Shown piece by piece: positions 16,258 through 24,594 of a DNA stretch of 64,000 bases. Below the pieces are notes generated by a model. It did no database searches, had not been told where the DNA came from, and was given only the letters and a program-made list of their open reading frames with translations. The number at the start of each line of letters is the position of its first letter. Position 1 is the stretch's first letter. Source of the DNA: a bacterium (GTDB lineage: Bacteria > Chloroflexota > Dormibacteria > Aeolococcales > Bog-877); contig JAJYET010000002.1 of NCBI GenBank assembly GCA_021785655.1, positions 18,391-82,390 on the forward strand. Direction: 5' to 3'. The position numbers and the translations under genes were made by a program.

Positions 16258-17430
16258 TCAGAAGCGGTGAGGATGCCAACTGGCCCCCCCGTCGGCAGTG
16301 CTCCACAGCACTGCGCCGGACGCGATCCACCTGCCCACCGTCGGGCTCTCGAAGCCCAGGAAGATCGGCGCCGGGGCAGCGCTGGACGCTCCGCCTCGGG
16401 CCAGGACCCGCCAGGAGCGGCCGCCGTTGATGGTCCCGACCAGCTGGCGGCCGGCCACGGCGGCGAAGACCGCCTCCGGACTGACGACGGCCAGTTCGGT
16501 ATAGCGCCCGGCCCCGGCCGGAAGCCCGAGGAGAGCGCCGAAATGGGAACCGGCGTCCGTGGAGATGGTCACGAACTGGGGGCCGGATCCGGAGCGGGGA
16601 GCGCAGAGGGCGGCCAGCACCCCACCGGGGGCGGAGGCGAGCATCGCTGCCACCAGACCGGGGCGGAGTAGGGCACATGGGTCGGGCAGGCCAGTCCAGC
16701 TGGCCCCGGCGTCGCTGGAGATGAAGAGCTGGGCGGGCTGGATGCCCGCCCCGGCCTGAGGAGCGCCGAGAAAGGCCGCGTAGAGGTACTCCGGCCCCTG
16801 GTGGAGAAGCACCACCCGGTCATGGTTCACGTCCGCCGGGGGGGTCAGGATGGTCCGCCACTGGGAGCTGCCCACCGCGGCTTGATCGATGGACCAGTCG
16901 CACGGACCAGGGCAGCCACCCTTGGAGAAGCTGGCCCGCACGGCGGTTCCCGACGACACCTTGATGGCGCTCACGTCCCGGCCGGGCAGCAGGGACCAGG
17001 TCAGGCCGCCGTTGCCAGTGGCCAGGGCCGGGCCCCCATCGGCGCTGAAGGCGTACCCCACGTCCGGGTTGGCAAACCGGATCGAGCTGACCTGCGTCGT
17101 CCCCGCCGGGCACCCCACCGGAGCCGCCTCGAGCAGGCAAGCGTGCAGATCAGTCACGGTCACCCACTGCGTCCCGCCGTCAGTGGTCTCTAGGAGGGTG
17201 GCACAGCGCTGGCCGTTGCAGCCGGGCTCCACGCCGACGGCCCACCCTTGGTCGGCACTTATCCAGCTCAGGTCCACCGCCTGGAATCCTCGCGGGGCAC
17301 TCCCGGTAGCGGGCATCGCGGGAGCCGCCCCGAGGGCCCCCCTGGAGTTGCCACCGGACGCGGCCGTGGAACCGCAACCGGACACGATCAGTCCAGCTGC
17401 CAGCAGGCTCAGGACGCGAGCACTCAGCAC
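16258..17430 (-). CDS. Lipoprotein with BNR/YCF48-like propeller repeats
   Basis: The 390-residue protein has an N-terminal signal ending in the lipobox LIVSGC, so it is probably a lipid-anchored surface protein. Repeats of the S/T-x-D-G-G-x-x-W type (ETTDGGTQW, ATGNGGLTW, ISSDAGASW, GTINGGRSW, STADGGASW) are spread along it, the mark of beta-propeller YCF48/sialidase-like folds. No catalytic sialidase arginines were identified, so a binding role is more likely than hydrolysis. The start is GTG. It is the last protein gene downstream of the DivIC-like gene and ends 62 bases before the tRNA genes. Confidence 0.75.
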   Translation of the reverse strand: MLSARVLSLLAAGLIVSGCGSTAASGGNSRGALGAAPAMPATGSAPRGFQAVDLSWISADQGWAVGVEPGCNGQRCATLLETTDGGTQWVTVTDLHACLLEAAPVGCPAGTTQVSSIRFANPDVGYAFSADGGPALATGNGGLTWSLLPGRDVSAIKVSSGTAVRASFSKGGCPGPCDWSIDQAAVGSSQWRTILTPPADVNHDRVVLLHQGPEYLYAAFLGAPQAGAGIQPAQLFISSDAGASWTGLPDPCALLRPGLVAAMLASAPGGVLAALCAPRSGSGPQFVTISTDAGSHFGALLGLPAGAGRYTELAVVSPEAVFAAVAGRQLVGTINGGRSWRVLARGGASSAAPAPIFLGFESPTVGRWIASGAVLWSTADGGASWHPHRF

Positions 17431-17485
17431 TGAGGTTGGAACGGTAGCGCATCCCCTTAGGGCACACCCGGGGGGGACCCCAGGG

Positions 17486-17884
17486 TCAGGGAGAGCCTTG
17501 GACCGCCGTGGCCAGCTGACTCACGACCTGCGCGGCCCGCTCGACCCCCGCCTGGGCAGGTCCGGGACCGGCCGCCGCGGCTGCGCTCTCGATCACGTAC
17601 ACGCTCTCTCCGGGGGCCGAGAGGCCATCGGCGCGGGCCAGTTCGGCCTGCCACTGGGTGGTCCCGGCAACCTTGAGCTCCTGGCTCTGGGCCGCGACCT
17701 CCGTCCGAAGCTGGCTCGTCTGGCTCTGGGTGGCCAGCAGCTGGCGGCCCAGCGCTTGGTCGGATCGGTAAGTGGACAGCGCGGCCACCGCGATCCCGGC
17801 CGAGACTAGAAGACCCGCGGCCAGGAGTGCCTGTCCGGCGGTGAGGGAGCGTCCCCGGCGCAGGAGGATCCAGCGGATCCGCAC
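17486..17884 (-). CDS. DivIC/FtsB-like septum protein
   Basis: The 132-residue protein has a short cytoplasmic basic start, one membrane segment at about 16-37, then a coiled-coil stretch rich in Q, L and R. It ends with RADGLSAPGESVYVIE, which resembles the ER-LGLVKPGE-VYVI ending of the DivIC/FtsB family. Such proteins bridge FtsL and FtsQ in the divisome. Identity is low and the neighbours (mazG, mfd) are not divisome genes, so FtsL-like is an alternative. The GTG at 17884 is preceded by a hairpin-containing leader. Confidence 0.6.
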   Translation of the reverse strand: MRIRWILLRRGRSLTAGQALLAAGLLVSAGIAVAALSTYRSDQALGRQLLATQSQTSQLRTEVAAQSQELKVAGTTQWQAELARADGLSAPGESVYVIESAAAAAGPGPAQAGVERAAQVVSQLATAVQGSP

Positions 17885-17999
17885 CTCGCGCAGGGCGTCC
17901 CAAATGGGACCGCCGCCATCAGCTCGTTTGGGGAATGACGTGGGGTGGATCTCGGCTGAATGTGGTGCGGGAAGTTCCCGCGGCTAAGGGGGCAGTATA
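17885..17999 (-). promoter_or_regulatory. TATACT promoter and structured leader of the DivIC-like gene
   Basis: TATACT (17999-17994, minus strand) gives an expected start near 17987 and a leader of about 100 bases. The leader contains two perfect hairpins: GCGGGAA/TTCCCGC at 17967-17981 and GTCCCA/TGGGAC at 17897-17910. The second lies just 12 bases before the GTG and could hide the ribosome-binding region. The gene thus has its own promoter as well as possible read-through from mazG. Confidence 0.5.
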
Positions 18000-18004
18000 G
18001 GCGC

Positions 18005-18736
18005 TCAGGTAACCTCGGGGGAGGACGGGTCAGGGGACGGGGGAGGAATTCGCTCGGCCGCCCGATAGTGATCCGAGTGCCGGTCCGTCGCCCGACGCAG
18101 CGCCGTCTCCGGGTCCACCCCGAGGCGCTGGCACTCGGCGACCACCTGCCAGAGCAGCTCGCCCGCCAGAAGCTCGGCGTCGGGCGCGCCGGGCTCCAGG
18201 CCCGAAAGGCCCTCCCCCATCGCCGGCAGCGTCGCCGACGGAAGTCCCAAGCCGGCCGCCCCAGGACCTCCTCGGGCAGCTCGCCGCTCGACCAAGACGG
18301 CGCGCAGCAGGGCCGGCAGGGACACGGGGATCCCGTCCAGGGCCGAAGTCCGATCGGGCTTCTCCCGCCGCTTCATCCGGTCCCAGTTGCGGAGCAGCTC
18401 GGGCTCATCGCCCACCACCTGGTCGCCGAACACGTGGGGATGGCGGGAGATCATCTTGGCAGCTGCGCCGTCCGCAACCTCCCGGAGGTCGAACGCTCCC
18501 CGCTCGGCTGCTATGGCGGCCTGCATCGCGACCTCCACCAGGAGGTCGCCCAGCTCCTCCCGGACCGCCTGATCGTCACCGCCCAGGATCGCGTCCGCCA
18601 ACTCGTAGGCCTCTTCCAGCAGGTAGGGGACGAGGGTCCTCGGGGTCTGGGCCGCATCCCAGGGACAGCCTCCGGGGCCCCGGAGGCGCGCCATCAGCGC
18701 GAAGAGCCGCCCAACGGCCTCCGAATCCTGGCTCAC
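18005..18736 (-). CDS. mazG: Nucleoside triphosphate pyrophosphohydrolase MazG
   Basis: MazG hydrolyses NTPs and dNTPs to monophosphates and keeps aberrant nucleotides low. The first MazG domain is well preserved: LRGPGGCPWDAAQTPRTLVPYLLEEAYELADAI near residues 18-50 and EELGDLLVEVAMQA near 60, with the metal-binding E-E-x-x-E and D residues. MISRHPHVFGD and NWDRMKRRE follow. The C-terminal half keeps the second-domain outline (LLAGELLWQVVAECQRLGVDPETALRRAT) but its acidic residues are weaker. GTG at 18736 overlaps the mfd stop in a GTGA. Confidence 0.93.
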   Translation of the reverse strand: MSQDSEAVGRLFALMARLRGPGGCPWDAAQTPRTLVPYLLEEAYELADAILGGDDQAVREELGDLLVEVAMQAAIAAERGAFDLREVADGAAAKMISRHPHVFGDQVVGDEPELLRNWDRMKRREKPDRTSALDGIPVSLPALLRAVLVERRAARGGPGAAGLGLPSATLPAMGEGLSGLEPGAPDAELLAGELLWQVVAECQRLGVDPETALRRATDRHSDHYRAAERIPPPSPDPSSPEVT

Positions 18737-21700
18737 CGCCCGCCGCCCGCAGGCTGGAGGACCCGCTGGTCCGCCAGCCGCCGCAGAACCAGGAGTAACA
18801 GCTGCGGCCACTCCGGGCCGGCGACCTGAAGCCGGACCCGGAGCTGGTTGCCACTGGCCGCCACCGCGGGGACCTCCTGGGCCACCCGACCCAGGTCAAG
18901 CCCGTGCCCTGGCTCGAACCGCACCACCACCTCGCCCGTCCCGGACTCGACCGCGGAAGCTCCGGCGGCGGCCGCCGCCAGCCGCACCCGCAGGCCCACG
19001 AGGAGATTCTCGACCTCCGGTGGTCGCGGTCCGAAACGTTGCCTCAGGTTGCGGGCCAGCTCGTCGAGGGTGGCGGGCTCGGTGGCCGCGGCCAGCTGCT
19101 GGTAGACCCGCAACCTCAAACGCTCATCCCCGATGTACTGGTGCGGCAGCAGGGATCGGAGGGGCAGGCTCACCGTCACCTGGGCGGGTGACTCCGGCAG
19201 CTCCTCGCCCTGAGCCTCCAGCACCGCCTGGCGCAGCAAGTGGTTGTACATCTCGATCCCCACCGCTGCGACGTCACCGTGCTGGGCCTCCCCGAGCACA
19301 TTGCCGGCACCCCGGATCTCCAGGTCCTTGATGGCCAGGGTGAGGCCGGCACCCAGGTCTTGGAGCTCTGAGACCACGTCCAGCCGCTTGTCCGCCTGCT
19401 CGGTGAGCGAGCGCTCGGGGTCGTAGAGAAAGTAGGCGTAGGCGCGCTGGCCCGACCGTCCCACCCGGCCACGCAGCTGGTAGAGCTGGGCCAGCCCCAG
19501 GCGGGAGGCGTCATCCACGATGAGGGTGTTGGCGTTGGGGATGTCCAGCCCATTCTCGATGATGGTGGTGCAGCAGAGGACGTCGACCTCGCCCGAGGAG
19601 AAGGCCAGCATCGCCCGCGCCAGCTCCCCCTCCTCCATCTGGCCGTGCGCCACCGCCACCCGGGCCTCCGGTACCAGCCGGCGCACCAGCTCCACCTCTC
19701 GGACCATGGTCTGGACCCGGTTGTGAACGTAGTAGACCTGTCCCCGCCGGGCCAGCTCCCGGCGGATCACGTCCTGAACCAGCCCCTCCTCCTTGGCCGT
19801 GACATAGGTGCGGATCGGGAGTCGGCCCTCGGGAGGGGTGCGGATGACCGAGAGGTCGCGGATGCCCGCGAGAGCCATGTGCAGCGTGCGGGGGATGGGG
19901 GTCGCGGAGAGAGAGAGCACGTCCACCGCGGTCCGCAACTGCTTGAGCCGCTCTTTCTGGAGCACCCCGAAGCGCTGTTCCTCGTCGAGGATGGCAAGCC
20001 CCAGCTGCTTGAAGCGCACATCCCGCTGCAGCAGCCGGTGGGTGCCGATCACGATGTCCACCGTCCCCGCCGCCAGCCCCGATAGGACCGCGGCGGCCTC
20101 TTCCTCGGACCTCAGACGGGAGAGCTGCTCCACGACCACGGGAAAGGCTCGCAAGCGCTCCTTGAAGGTCAGGTAGTGCTGCTGGGCGAGCACGGTGGTG
20201 GGTACCAGCAGCGCCACCTGCCAGCCGTCCTCGACCGCCTTGAAGGCGGCCCGAAGGGCGATCTCGGTCTTGCCAAAGCCCACATCCCCACAGAGCAGGC
20301 GGTCCATGGGGCGCTCCGCCTCCATGTCCCGCTTGATGTCGTCCAGGACCAGCATCTGATCGCGGGTCTCCTGGTAGGGGAAGGAGGCCTCGAGCTCCTG
20401 CTGCCAGCGCGAGTCCGCAGCGAAAGCGTGACCCTTCGCCTGCTGCCGGCGCGAGTAGAGCTCGACCAGCTCCTCGGCGATCTGATCTATCCGACGCCGC
20501 ACCCCCCGGCGGGTCCGCTCCCACTCCCCGGTGCCCAGGCGGGAGAGTTGGGGACTGGCCCCCACCCCGCCAACGTACCTCTGGATCCGGTCCAGGTGCT
20601 CGGCGGGCACGTAGAGCCGGTGTCCGTCGGCGTACTCCAGCTGCATGTACTCGCGTTCACCCTCGTCGTCGCTCACCAGCCTCATTCCCAGGAAGCGGCC
20701 CACCCCGTGGTCCCGGTGCACCACCACGTCGCCGGGCTGGAGCTCGAACCCCAGGATTCCGGCCTCAGGAGCTCCGGGACCGGACTGGTGCAGACGCCCC
20801 TGGTGGCTGGACTCAGCCCGGTGCACGGTCCGGACCAAATTCGAGGGGCGCCGCTTCTGGGCGCCGAAGAGGTCGGCGTCGGCGAGTACCGCCACCTCGC
20901 CGACCACCAGGCCACTCTCGAGATCTCCGGGCGCCACCGTAAGCCGGCCGGGGATGATGGGAGTCTCGTCAATTCGGAATTCCGGTACCAGGATCGGCTC
21001 CAGTCGGAGCTCAGCTGCCAGCTCGACAACGCGCGCCTCCTGCAACCCGATCTGCAGCAGCGCCCCCCCTCCTCCGGTGAACTCCCTGGCCCAGCCGGCG
21101 AAGGCCCCGAGGTCGCCGTTGAAGGCCGGAACCGAACCCATCCGGAGATCGCTCAGCAAGGCTGGTCCCTCGGCCGCCTCGCGGCTGAGGTCGACCCAGT
21201 GGGAGGACCGCAGCCGGTCCTCAACGTCCTCCAGGGGGACCAGTGCGAATGGGAGTCCAACTGGCAACTCGCCCCGCGCCGTCTCCGCCTCCTTGATGGC
21301 CTTCACCTCCTCGACCCACGCCTCCAGGGCGCGGACCAGGCGCGGCCAGCGATCGGAGAGGAAGACCGCATCCTCGGGCAGATGGGCGAGGAGGGAGTTC
21401 TCCGGCTCCGCCAGGAGGGGGGCAAGGGTGTCCAGGGAGTCGGGCTGGACCCCTTCCTCCAGTCGGGCCCGCTCCGCCTCCCAGCGCTCGCGAACGTCGT
21501 CCCGCATTCCCTCGAGGTCGGCGGAGCGCAGCCGGCCCGCGGCCCGCACCAGGGCGGCCGAATCCATGGGAAACTCCCTGGCTGGCATCAGGGAGACCCG
21601 GTCGAGGCGGGCCCTCGACCCCTGGGTCTCCGGATCCAACCTCCAGAGCCCGGCGACCTCGTCTCCGTCCCACTCCGCCCGCCACGGGCGGCCGTCCAGG

Positions 21701-22266
21701 GGAAAGCAGTCCACGATCCCTCCCCGTCGGGAGAAGTCGCCGGGGGTCAGAGCCACCGGCTCGTTCCGGTAGCCGGCCTCCATCAAGAGGCGGGCAAAGT
21801 CCGCGGGCGCAACTCGGCTGCCCACTTCCAGGTCCTTCAGCCAGGAGCCGACCCAGTCGGGGGCCAGGGTCGGCCGTGCCATGGCCTCCAGCGAAGTGAC
21901 CACCACGGTAGGCGGGCCGGTCCGGACCCGCCTCAGAGTCCCCAGCCGGTAACGCAGGACCGCTGCCGCCGGTGCCACGCGGTCGAAGGGGAGGACGTCG
22001 GGGGCGGGGAAGAGGCAGACCTCCTCGTCACCGGAACCCAGCCACGTCCGGGCCTCGGAGAAGGCCTCCTCGGGCGAGTCCACCATGAGGCACACGGTGC
22101 GCCCCAGAAGGCGCAACCAGAGGGCGGCCGTCAGGACCGCCCCGGGGTGGGTCACCCCGCCGATCCGGCCGCTCGCCGGCGGTCCCTGCAGGAACTCGCG
22201 GCTACGCGTGCCCAGCTGGCCCCCGGCCAGCAGGTCCAGAAGGGAGCTCGCGGTGTCAGCCGTCAC
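18733..22266 (-). CDS. mfd: Transcription-repair coupling factor
   Basis: Mfd removes stalled RNA polymerase and recruits UvrA. The 1177-residue protein shows the UvrB-like N-terminal modules, the CarD-like RNA polymerase-interaction domain (LQPGDVVVHRDHGVGRFLGM near residue 510), the helicase with Walker A GDVGFGKTEIA near 655 and DEEQRF motif II, RGRVGRS motif VI, the TRG region, and a C-terminal D7 domain. The length is normal. GTG at 22266 overlaps the end of pth by 11 bases, and its stop overlaps mazG. It belongs to the rpsU-ybeY-pth-mfd-mazG unit. Confidence 0.97.
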   Translation of the reverse strand: MTADTASSLLDLLAGGQLGTRSREFLQGPPASGRIGGVTHPGAVLTAALWLRLLGRTVCLMVDSPEEAFSEARTWLGSGDEEVCLFPAPDVLPFDRVAPAAAVLRYRLGTLRRVRTGPPTVVVTSLEAMARPTLAPDWVGSWLKDLEVGSRVAPADFARLLMEAGYRNEPVALTPGDFSRRGGIVDCFPLDGRPWRAEWDGDEVAGLWRLDPETQGSRARLDRVSLMPAREFPMDSAALVRAAGRLRSADLEGMRDDVRERWEAERARLEEGVQPDSLDTLAPLLAEPENSLLAHLPEDAVFLSDRWPRLVRALEAWVEEVKAIKEAETARGELPVGLPFALVPLEDVEDRLRSSHWVDLSREAAEGPALLSDLRMGSVPAFNGDLGAFAGWAREFTGGGGALLQIGLQEARVVELAAELRLEPILVPEFRIDETPIIPGRLTVAPGDLESGLVVGEVAVLADADLFGAQKRRPSNLVRTVHRAESSHQGRLHQSGPGAPEAGILGFELQPGDVVVHRDHGVGRFLGMRLVSDDEGEREYMQLEYADGHRLYVPAEHLDRIQRYVGGVGASPQLSRLGTGEWERTRRGVRRRIDQIAEELVELYSRRQQAKGHAFAADSRWQQELEASFPYQETRDQMLVLDDIKRDMEAERPMDRLLCGDVGFGKTEIALRAAFKAVEDGWQVALLVPTTVLAQQHYLTFKERLRAFPVVVEQLSRLRSEEEAAAVLSGLAAGTVDIVIGTHRLLQRDVRFKQLGLAILDEEQRFGVLQKERLKQLRTAVDVLSLSATPIPRTLHMALAGIRDLSVIRTPPEGRLPIRTYVTAKEEGLVQDVIRRELARRGQVYYVHNRVQTMVREVELVRRLVPEARVAVAHGQMEEGELARAMLAFSSGEVDVLCCTTIIENGLDIPNANTLIVDDASRLGLAQLYQLRGRVGRSGQRAYAYFLYDPERSLTEQADKRLDVVSELQDLGAGLTLAIKDLEIRGAGNVLGEAQHGDVAAVGIEMYNHLLRQAVLEAQGEELPESPAQVTVSLPLRSLLPHQYIGDERLRLRVYQQLAAATEPATLDELARNLRQRFGPRPPEVENLLVGLRVRLAAAAAGASAVESGTGEVVVRFEPGHGLDLGRVAQEVPAVAASGNQLRVRLQVAGPEWPQLLLLVLRRLADQRVLQPAGGGR

Positions 22267-22873
22267 CGTTCCCGCCCGCGCCCCGGTTGTATTCGGTCAT
22301 CGCCGCCTCCAACCCCCGCTCGGCCACCGAGAGTGCGGCCTCGGCGGCGCGCTCGCAGGCACCCTCCAGAAGCTTCCTCTCCTCCCCCTCGGGACGGCCA
22401 AGCACGTAATCAATCGGATCGACGCCGGGAGGGGGGCGTCCGATCCCCACGCGAAGACGGGCGAACTCCTGTGAGCGCCAGTGCGCCTGAAGGGAGCGGA
22501 TGCCGTTGTGGCCGCCGGGACTCCCGGACCGGCGCAGCCGCAGTCTCCCCACCGCCAGGTCCAGATCGTCGTACACCACGAGCACCTGCTCCAGGGTCAG
22601 TCCGAGATCTCGCAGGAGCTTGGCTCCGGCAACCCCTGATTCGTTCATGTAGGTGCGCGGGCGGGCCAGGACGATCTCCCGGCCCGCGTGGTGTCCCCGG
22701 CCTGTCCAGGCCGGGTTCCGGGCGCCCCTCAGTCGCACCCCGAGGCGCCTTGCCAGCAGCTCCACGACGCGGGCACCCACGTTGTGACGCTGCCCTTCGT
22801 ACGCAGCCCCAGGATTCCCAAGGCCAAGGACCAGAATCGGCCCGAGTTGGGGCGCGATCGGAAGGGAGTTCAA
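22256..22873 (-). CDS. pth: Peptidyl-tRNA hydrolase
   Basis: Pth frees tRNA from peptidyl-tRNA that has dropped off the ribosome. The 205-residue protein contains GLGNPGAAYEGQRHNVGA with the catalytic H, RPRTYMNESG, the metal-free catalytic D in VVYDDLDLAVG, and GSPGGHNGIRSL. All are family signatures. The TTG start at 22873 overlaps the ybeY stop (TTGA). The extra ten residues before VLGLGNPG are unusual but harmless. Confidence 0.95.
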   Translation of the reverse strand: MNSLPIAPQLGPILVLGLGNPGAAYEGQRHNVGARVVELLARRLGVRLRGARNPAWTGRGHHAGREIVLARPRTYMNESGVAGAKLLRDLGLTLEQVLVVYDDLDLAVGRLRLRRSGSPGGHNGIRSLQAHWRSQEFARLRVGIGRPPPGVDPIDYVLGRPEGEERKLLEGACERAAEAALSVAERGLEAAMTEYNRGAGGNGDG

Positions 22874-23391
22874 CGTCCCGCGGGCACCAGTGCGGGCACC
22901 CTGGGGGCAGCCTCCCCCCGGCGGTCGGCCGCCAGTCCGAGCAGCCGCCGGGTCTCGATGGTCATCCTCCTGGCCTCCCCGGCCTCGTGGTGGTCGTGCC
23001 CCAGGAGATGGAGCAGTCCGTGGACCGCCAGGAGCCTCAGCTCCTCCGCCGGGCCCTGGGGCGCGTTCATCCAGGCGTCGGGAACGGAGATCACGATGTC
23101 CCCAAGCTCCGGCACCGGTCCGGGGGGCAAGGTGAAGTCAAAGCCGGCAGCTGTCTCGCTCGCGGGAAAGGCCAGCACGTCGGTGCTGGAGTTCTGACCC
23201 GAGAAGGCGCGGTTCAACCGGGTCATCTCCCTGGCGCCCGTGAGCCGGCAGTTGACCCGCCCCGATGAGATCCTGAGGTCCTGGAGGGCCCCCCTCAGGA
23301 GATCCCCCAGGCCGGCGGACCGAGCAACCGCCCGCTCCAAGGGGGAGAGGGAACGACTGAGAATGACCTGGGGGCTGACCTCCGCGCTCAG
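22870..23391 (-). CDS. ybeY: Endoribonuclease YbeY (rRNA maturation)
   Basis: YbeY is a zinc-dependent endoribonuclease needed for 16S rRNA 3' maturation and ribosome quality control. The metal motif [12 protein letters not shown] (H-x3-H-x5-H) is near residue 128, and [21 protein letters not shown] precedes it. A normal-length N terminus requires a start at or before [16 protein letters not shown]. The only candidate there is CTG at 23391, which overlaps the rpsU stop (CTGA); a TTG lies further in (LERAV) but would remove part of the first strand. Confidence 0.92.
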   Translation of the reverse strand: MSAEVSPQVILSRSLSPLERAVARSAGLGDLLRGALQDLRISSGRVNCRLTGAREMTRLNRAFSGQNSSTDVLAFPASETAAGFDFTLPPGPVPELGDIVISVPDAWMNAPQGPAEELRLLAVHGLLHLLGHDHHEAGEARRMTIETRRLLGLAADRRGEAAPRVPALVPAGR

Positions 23392-23570
23392 ACCTGCTTG
23401 GCCCGCCGCTTGCGCGCCGCCATGGTCTTCTTCTTGCGACGGACGCTGGGCTTCTCGTAGAACTCCCGGCGTCGCACCTCGGTCAGGATTCCGTTCTGCT
23501 TGATCTTCTTGTTGAAGCGACGCAGAGCGCTTTCGAAGGACTCCCCTTCCCGCAGCTTTACCTCCGACAG
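23388..23570 (-). CDS. rpsU: 30S ribosomal protein S21, CTG start
   Basis: The 60-residue product ([19 protein letters not shown] at its start, then [20 protein letters not shown] and a basic tail) is a standard S21. No ATG, GTG or TTG is available upstream in frame, because a TGA lies three codons before. CTG at 23570 is nine bases after an excellent AAAGGAGGTGA, so initiation at CTG is well supported. Its stop overlaps the CTG start of ybeY. S21 is generally absent from Actinobacteria, which helps place the organism. Confidence 0.92.
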   Translation of the reverse strand: MSEVKLREGESFESALRRFNKKIKQNGILTEVRRREFYEKPSVRRKKKTMAARKRRAKQV

Positions 23571-23629
23571 TGGACCTCACCTCCTTTGCTTGAATGGCCG
23601 CGCCCCCACCCGATCCAGCGCGAACCCCG

Positions 23630-23635
23630 ATTGTA
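23630..23635 (-). promoter_or_regulatory. -10 element of the rpsU operon
   Basis: TACAAT on the minus strand sits in GGATACAATC, the same string as at ftsH. The expected start near 23622 leaves about 50 bases before the rpsU CTG. No -35 was recognised. Confidence 0.45.
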
Positions 23636-23673
23636 TCCGGCCGCGCCGCCCGTCCGCGCCTCGCCTCCCAGAG

Positions 23674-24516
23674 TCAGCGCAGCCCGCTGGCCACCTTGGG
23701 GTCCAGGTGGTGGCGCAGAAGCCGCAGCGTGGTGGCCGGATCCTCCTGGAAGAACATATGGCCCCGTCCTGGCAACCACTCCAGCGCCGAGCCGGAGATC
23801 CCCTCCTGCAGTCGCGAAGAATTGCCGGCGGGCATGACTCGGTCAGAGGTGCCGTGGAGCAGCAGGGTCGGGGCGGAGATCCGGGCGAGAAGTGGGGCTA
23901 TGTCGTGGTGACGGATCGCGGACCACTGGGCGGCGAAGACCCCAGGTCGGACCGGGTGCGTCGCGCGCCAGCGCACCGCGTCCTCAATGACCTCGGGATG
24001 GGCCACGGCGAAGCTCCGCTCGTAGAGGACCTGGCAGGCCACCCGGTAGGCCATGCCGGGGTCCCGGGCGTCTCCACCCAGGAGCAGGCGGGTGTCCTCC
24101 GGGTCGGCGCGCACCGCCAGCCGGCCCCCCGGGCCGGTGCAGCCCAGGATCAGGGAGTTGACCCACTCCCCGTGCCGGGCAGCCAGACGCTGGGCCACCA
24201 TCCCTCCCATCGACACGCCGAAGACAGCGGCCCCGCCCGGTGCCAGGGAGGCGATCACCCGAGCCGCATCGCTGGCCAGCTGCGTCATGGTGTAGGGGCC
24301 GGGAGTCGCGTCCGAGGCCCCGAGGCCCCGCTGGTCGAGCACCAGGCAGCGCCAGAAGGCGGCCAGATCGGAGATGTTCCAGACGAAGGCGTGGTGGTCG
24401 GTGCCGAGACCCGGGATCAGCAGCAGGGGGGGGCCGCTGCCGACCTCATGCACCCCCAGCTCCACCCCCGGCTCCACCTCCACCCGGTGGGTGATGCTGT
24501 CACTTGGCCACTCCAC
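23674..24516 (-). CDS. Alpha/beta-hydrolase fold protein
   Basis: The 280-residue protein has the oxyanion-hole region LLLIPGLGTDHHAF, LVLDQRGLGASDA, the nucleophile elbow GVSMGGM with Ser near residue 102, the acid in LLHGTSDRVMP and the catalytic His in GRGHMFF. It is of the MhpC/RsbQ/BioH size, but the substrate cannot be told. GTG at 24516 follows a TACGAT hexamer by six bases (leaderless), with rsmE divergent from it. Confidence 0.88.
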   Translation of the reverse strand: MEWPSDSITHRVEVEPGVELGVHEVGSGPPLLLIPGLGTDHHAFVWNISDLAAFWRCLVLDQRGLGASDATPGPYTMTQLASDAARVIASLAPGGAAVFGVSMGGMVAQRLAARHGEWVNSLILGCTGPGGRLAVRADPEDTRLLLGGDARDPGMAYRVACQVLYERSFAVAHPEVIEDAVRWRATHPVRPGVFAAQWSAIRHHDIAPLLARISAPTLLLHGTSDRVMPAGNSSRLQEGISGSALEWLPGRGHMFFQEDPATTLRLLRHHLDPKVASGLR

Positions 24517-24522
24517 ATCCCC

Positions 24523-24528
24523 ATCGTA
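24523..24528 (-). promoter_or_regulatory. -10 element of the hydrolase gene, leaderless spacing
   Basis: TACGAT on the minus strand ends six bases before the GTG. It faces the rsmE promoter 55 bases away. Confidence 0.4.
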
Positions 24529-24582
24529 CGGGGCAGACCGGGCGGGCAGCCGCCCCCTGATCTAGGCCGGAGGCGTTCGCTC

Positions 24583-24588
24583 TAGAAT
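24583..24588 (+). promoter_or_regulatory. rsmE -10 element, leaderless spacing
   Basis: TAGAAT followed by CGCCGA and the GTG start. The same TAGAATCGCC string precedes the VIT1-family gene at 29886. Confidence 0.55.
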
Positions 24589-24594
24589 CGCCGA

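Noticed and set aside
20176..23268. Plus-strand frame of 1030 codons opposite mfd, pth and ybeY
   Set aside because: Its sequence is repetitive in P, G, H and R as expected for an antisense frame, and it crosses three certain genes.
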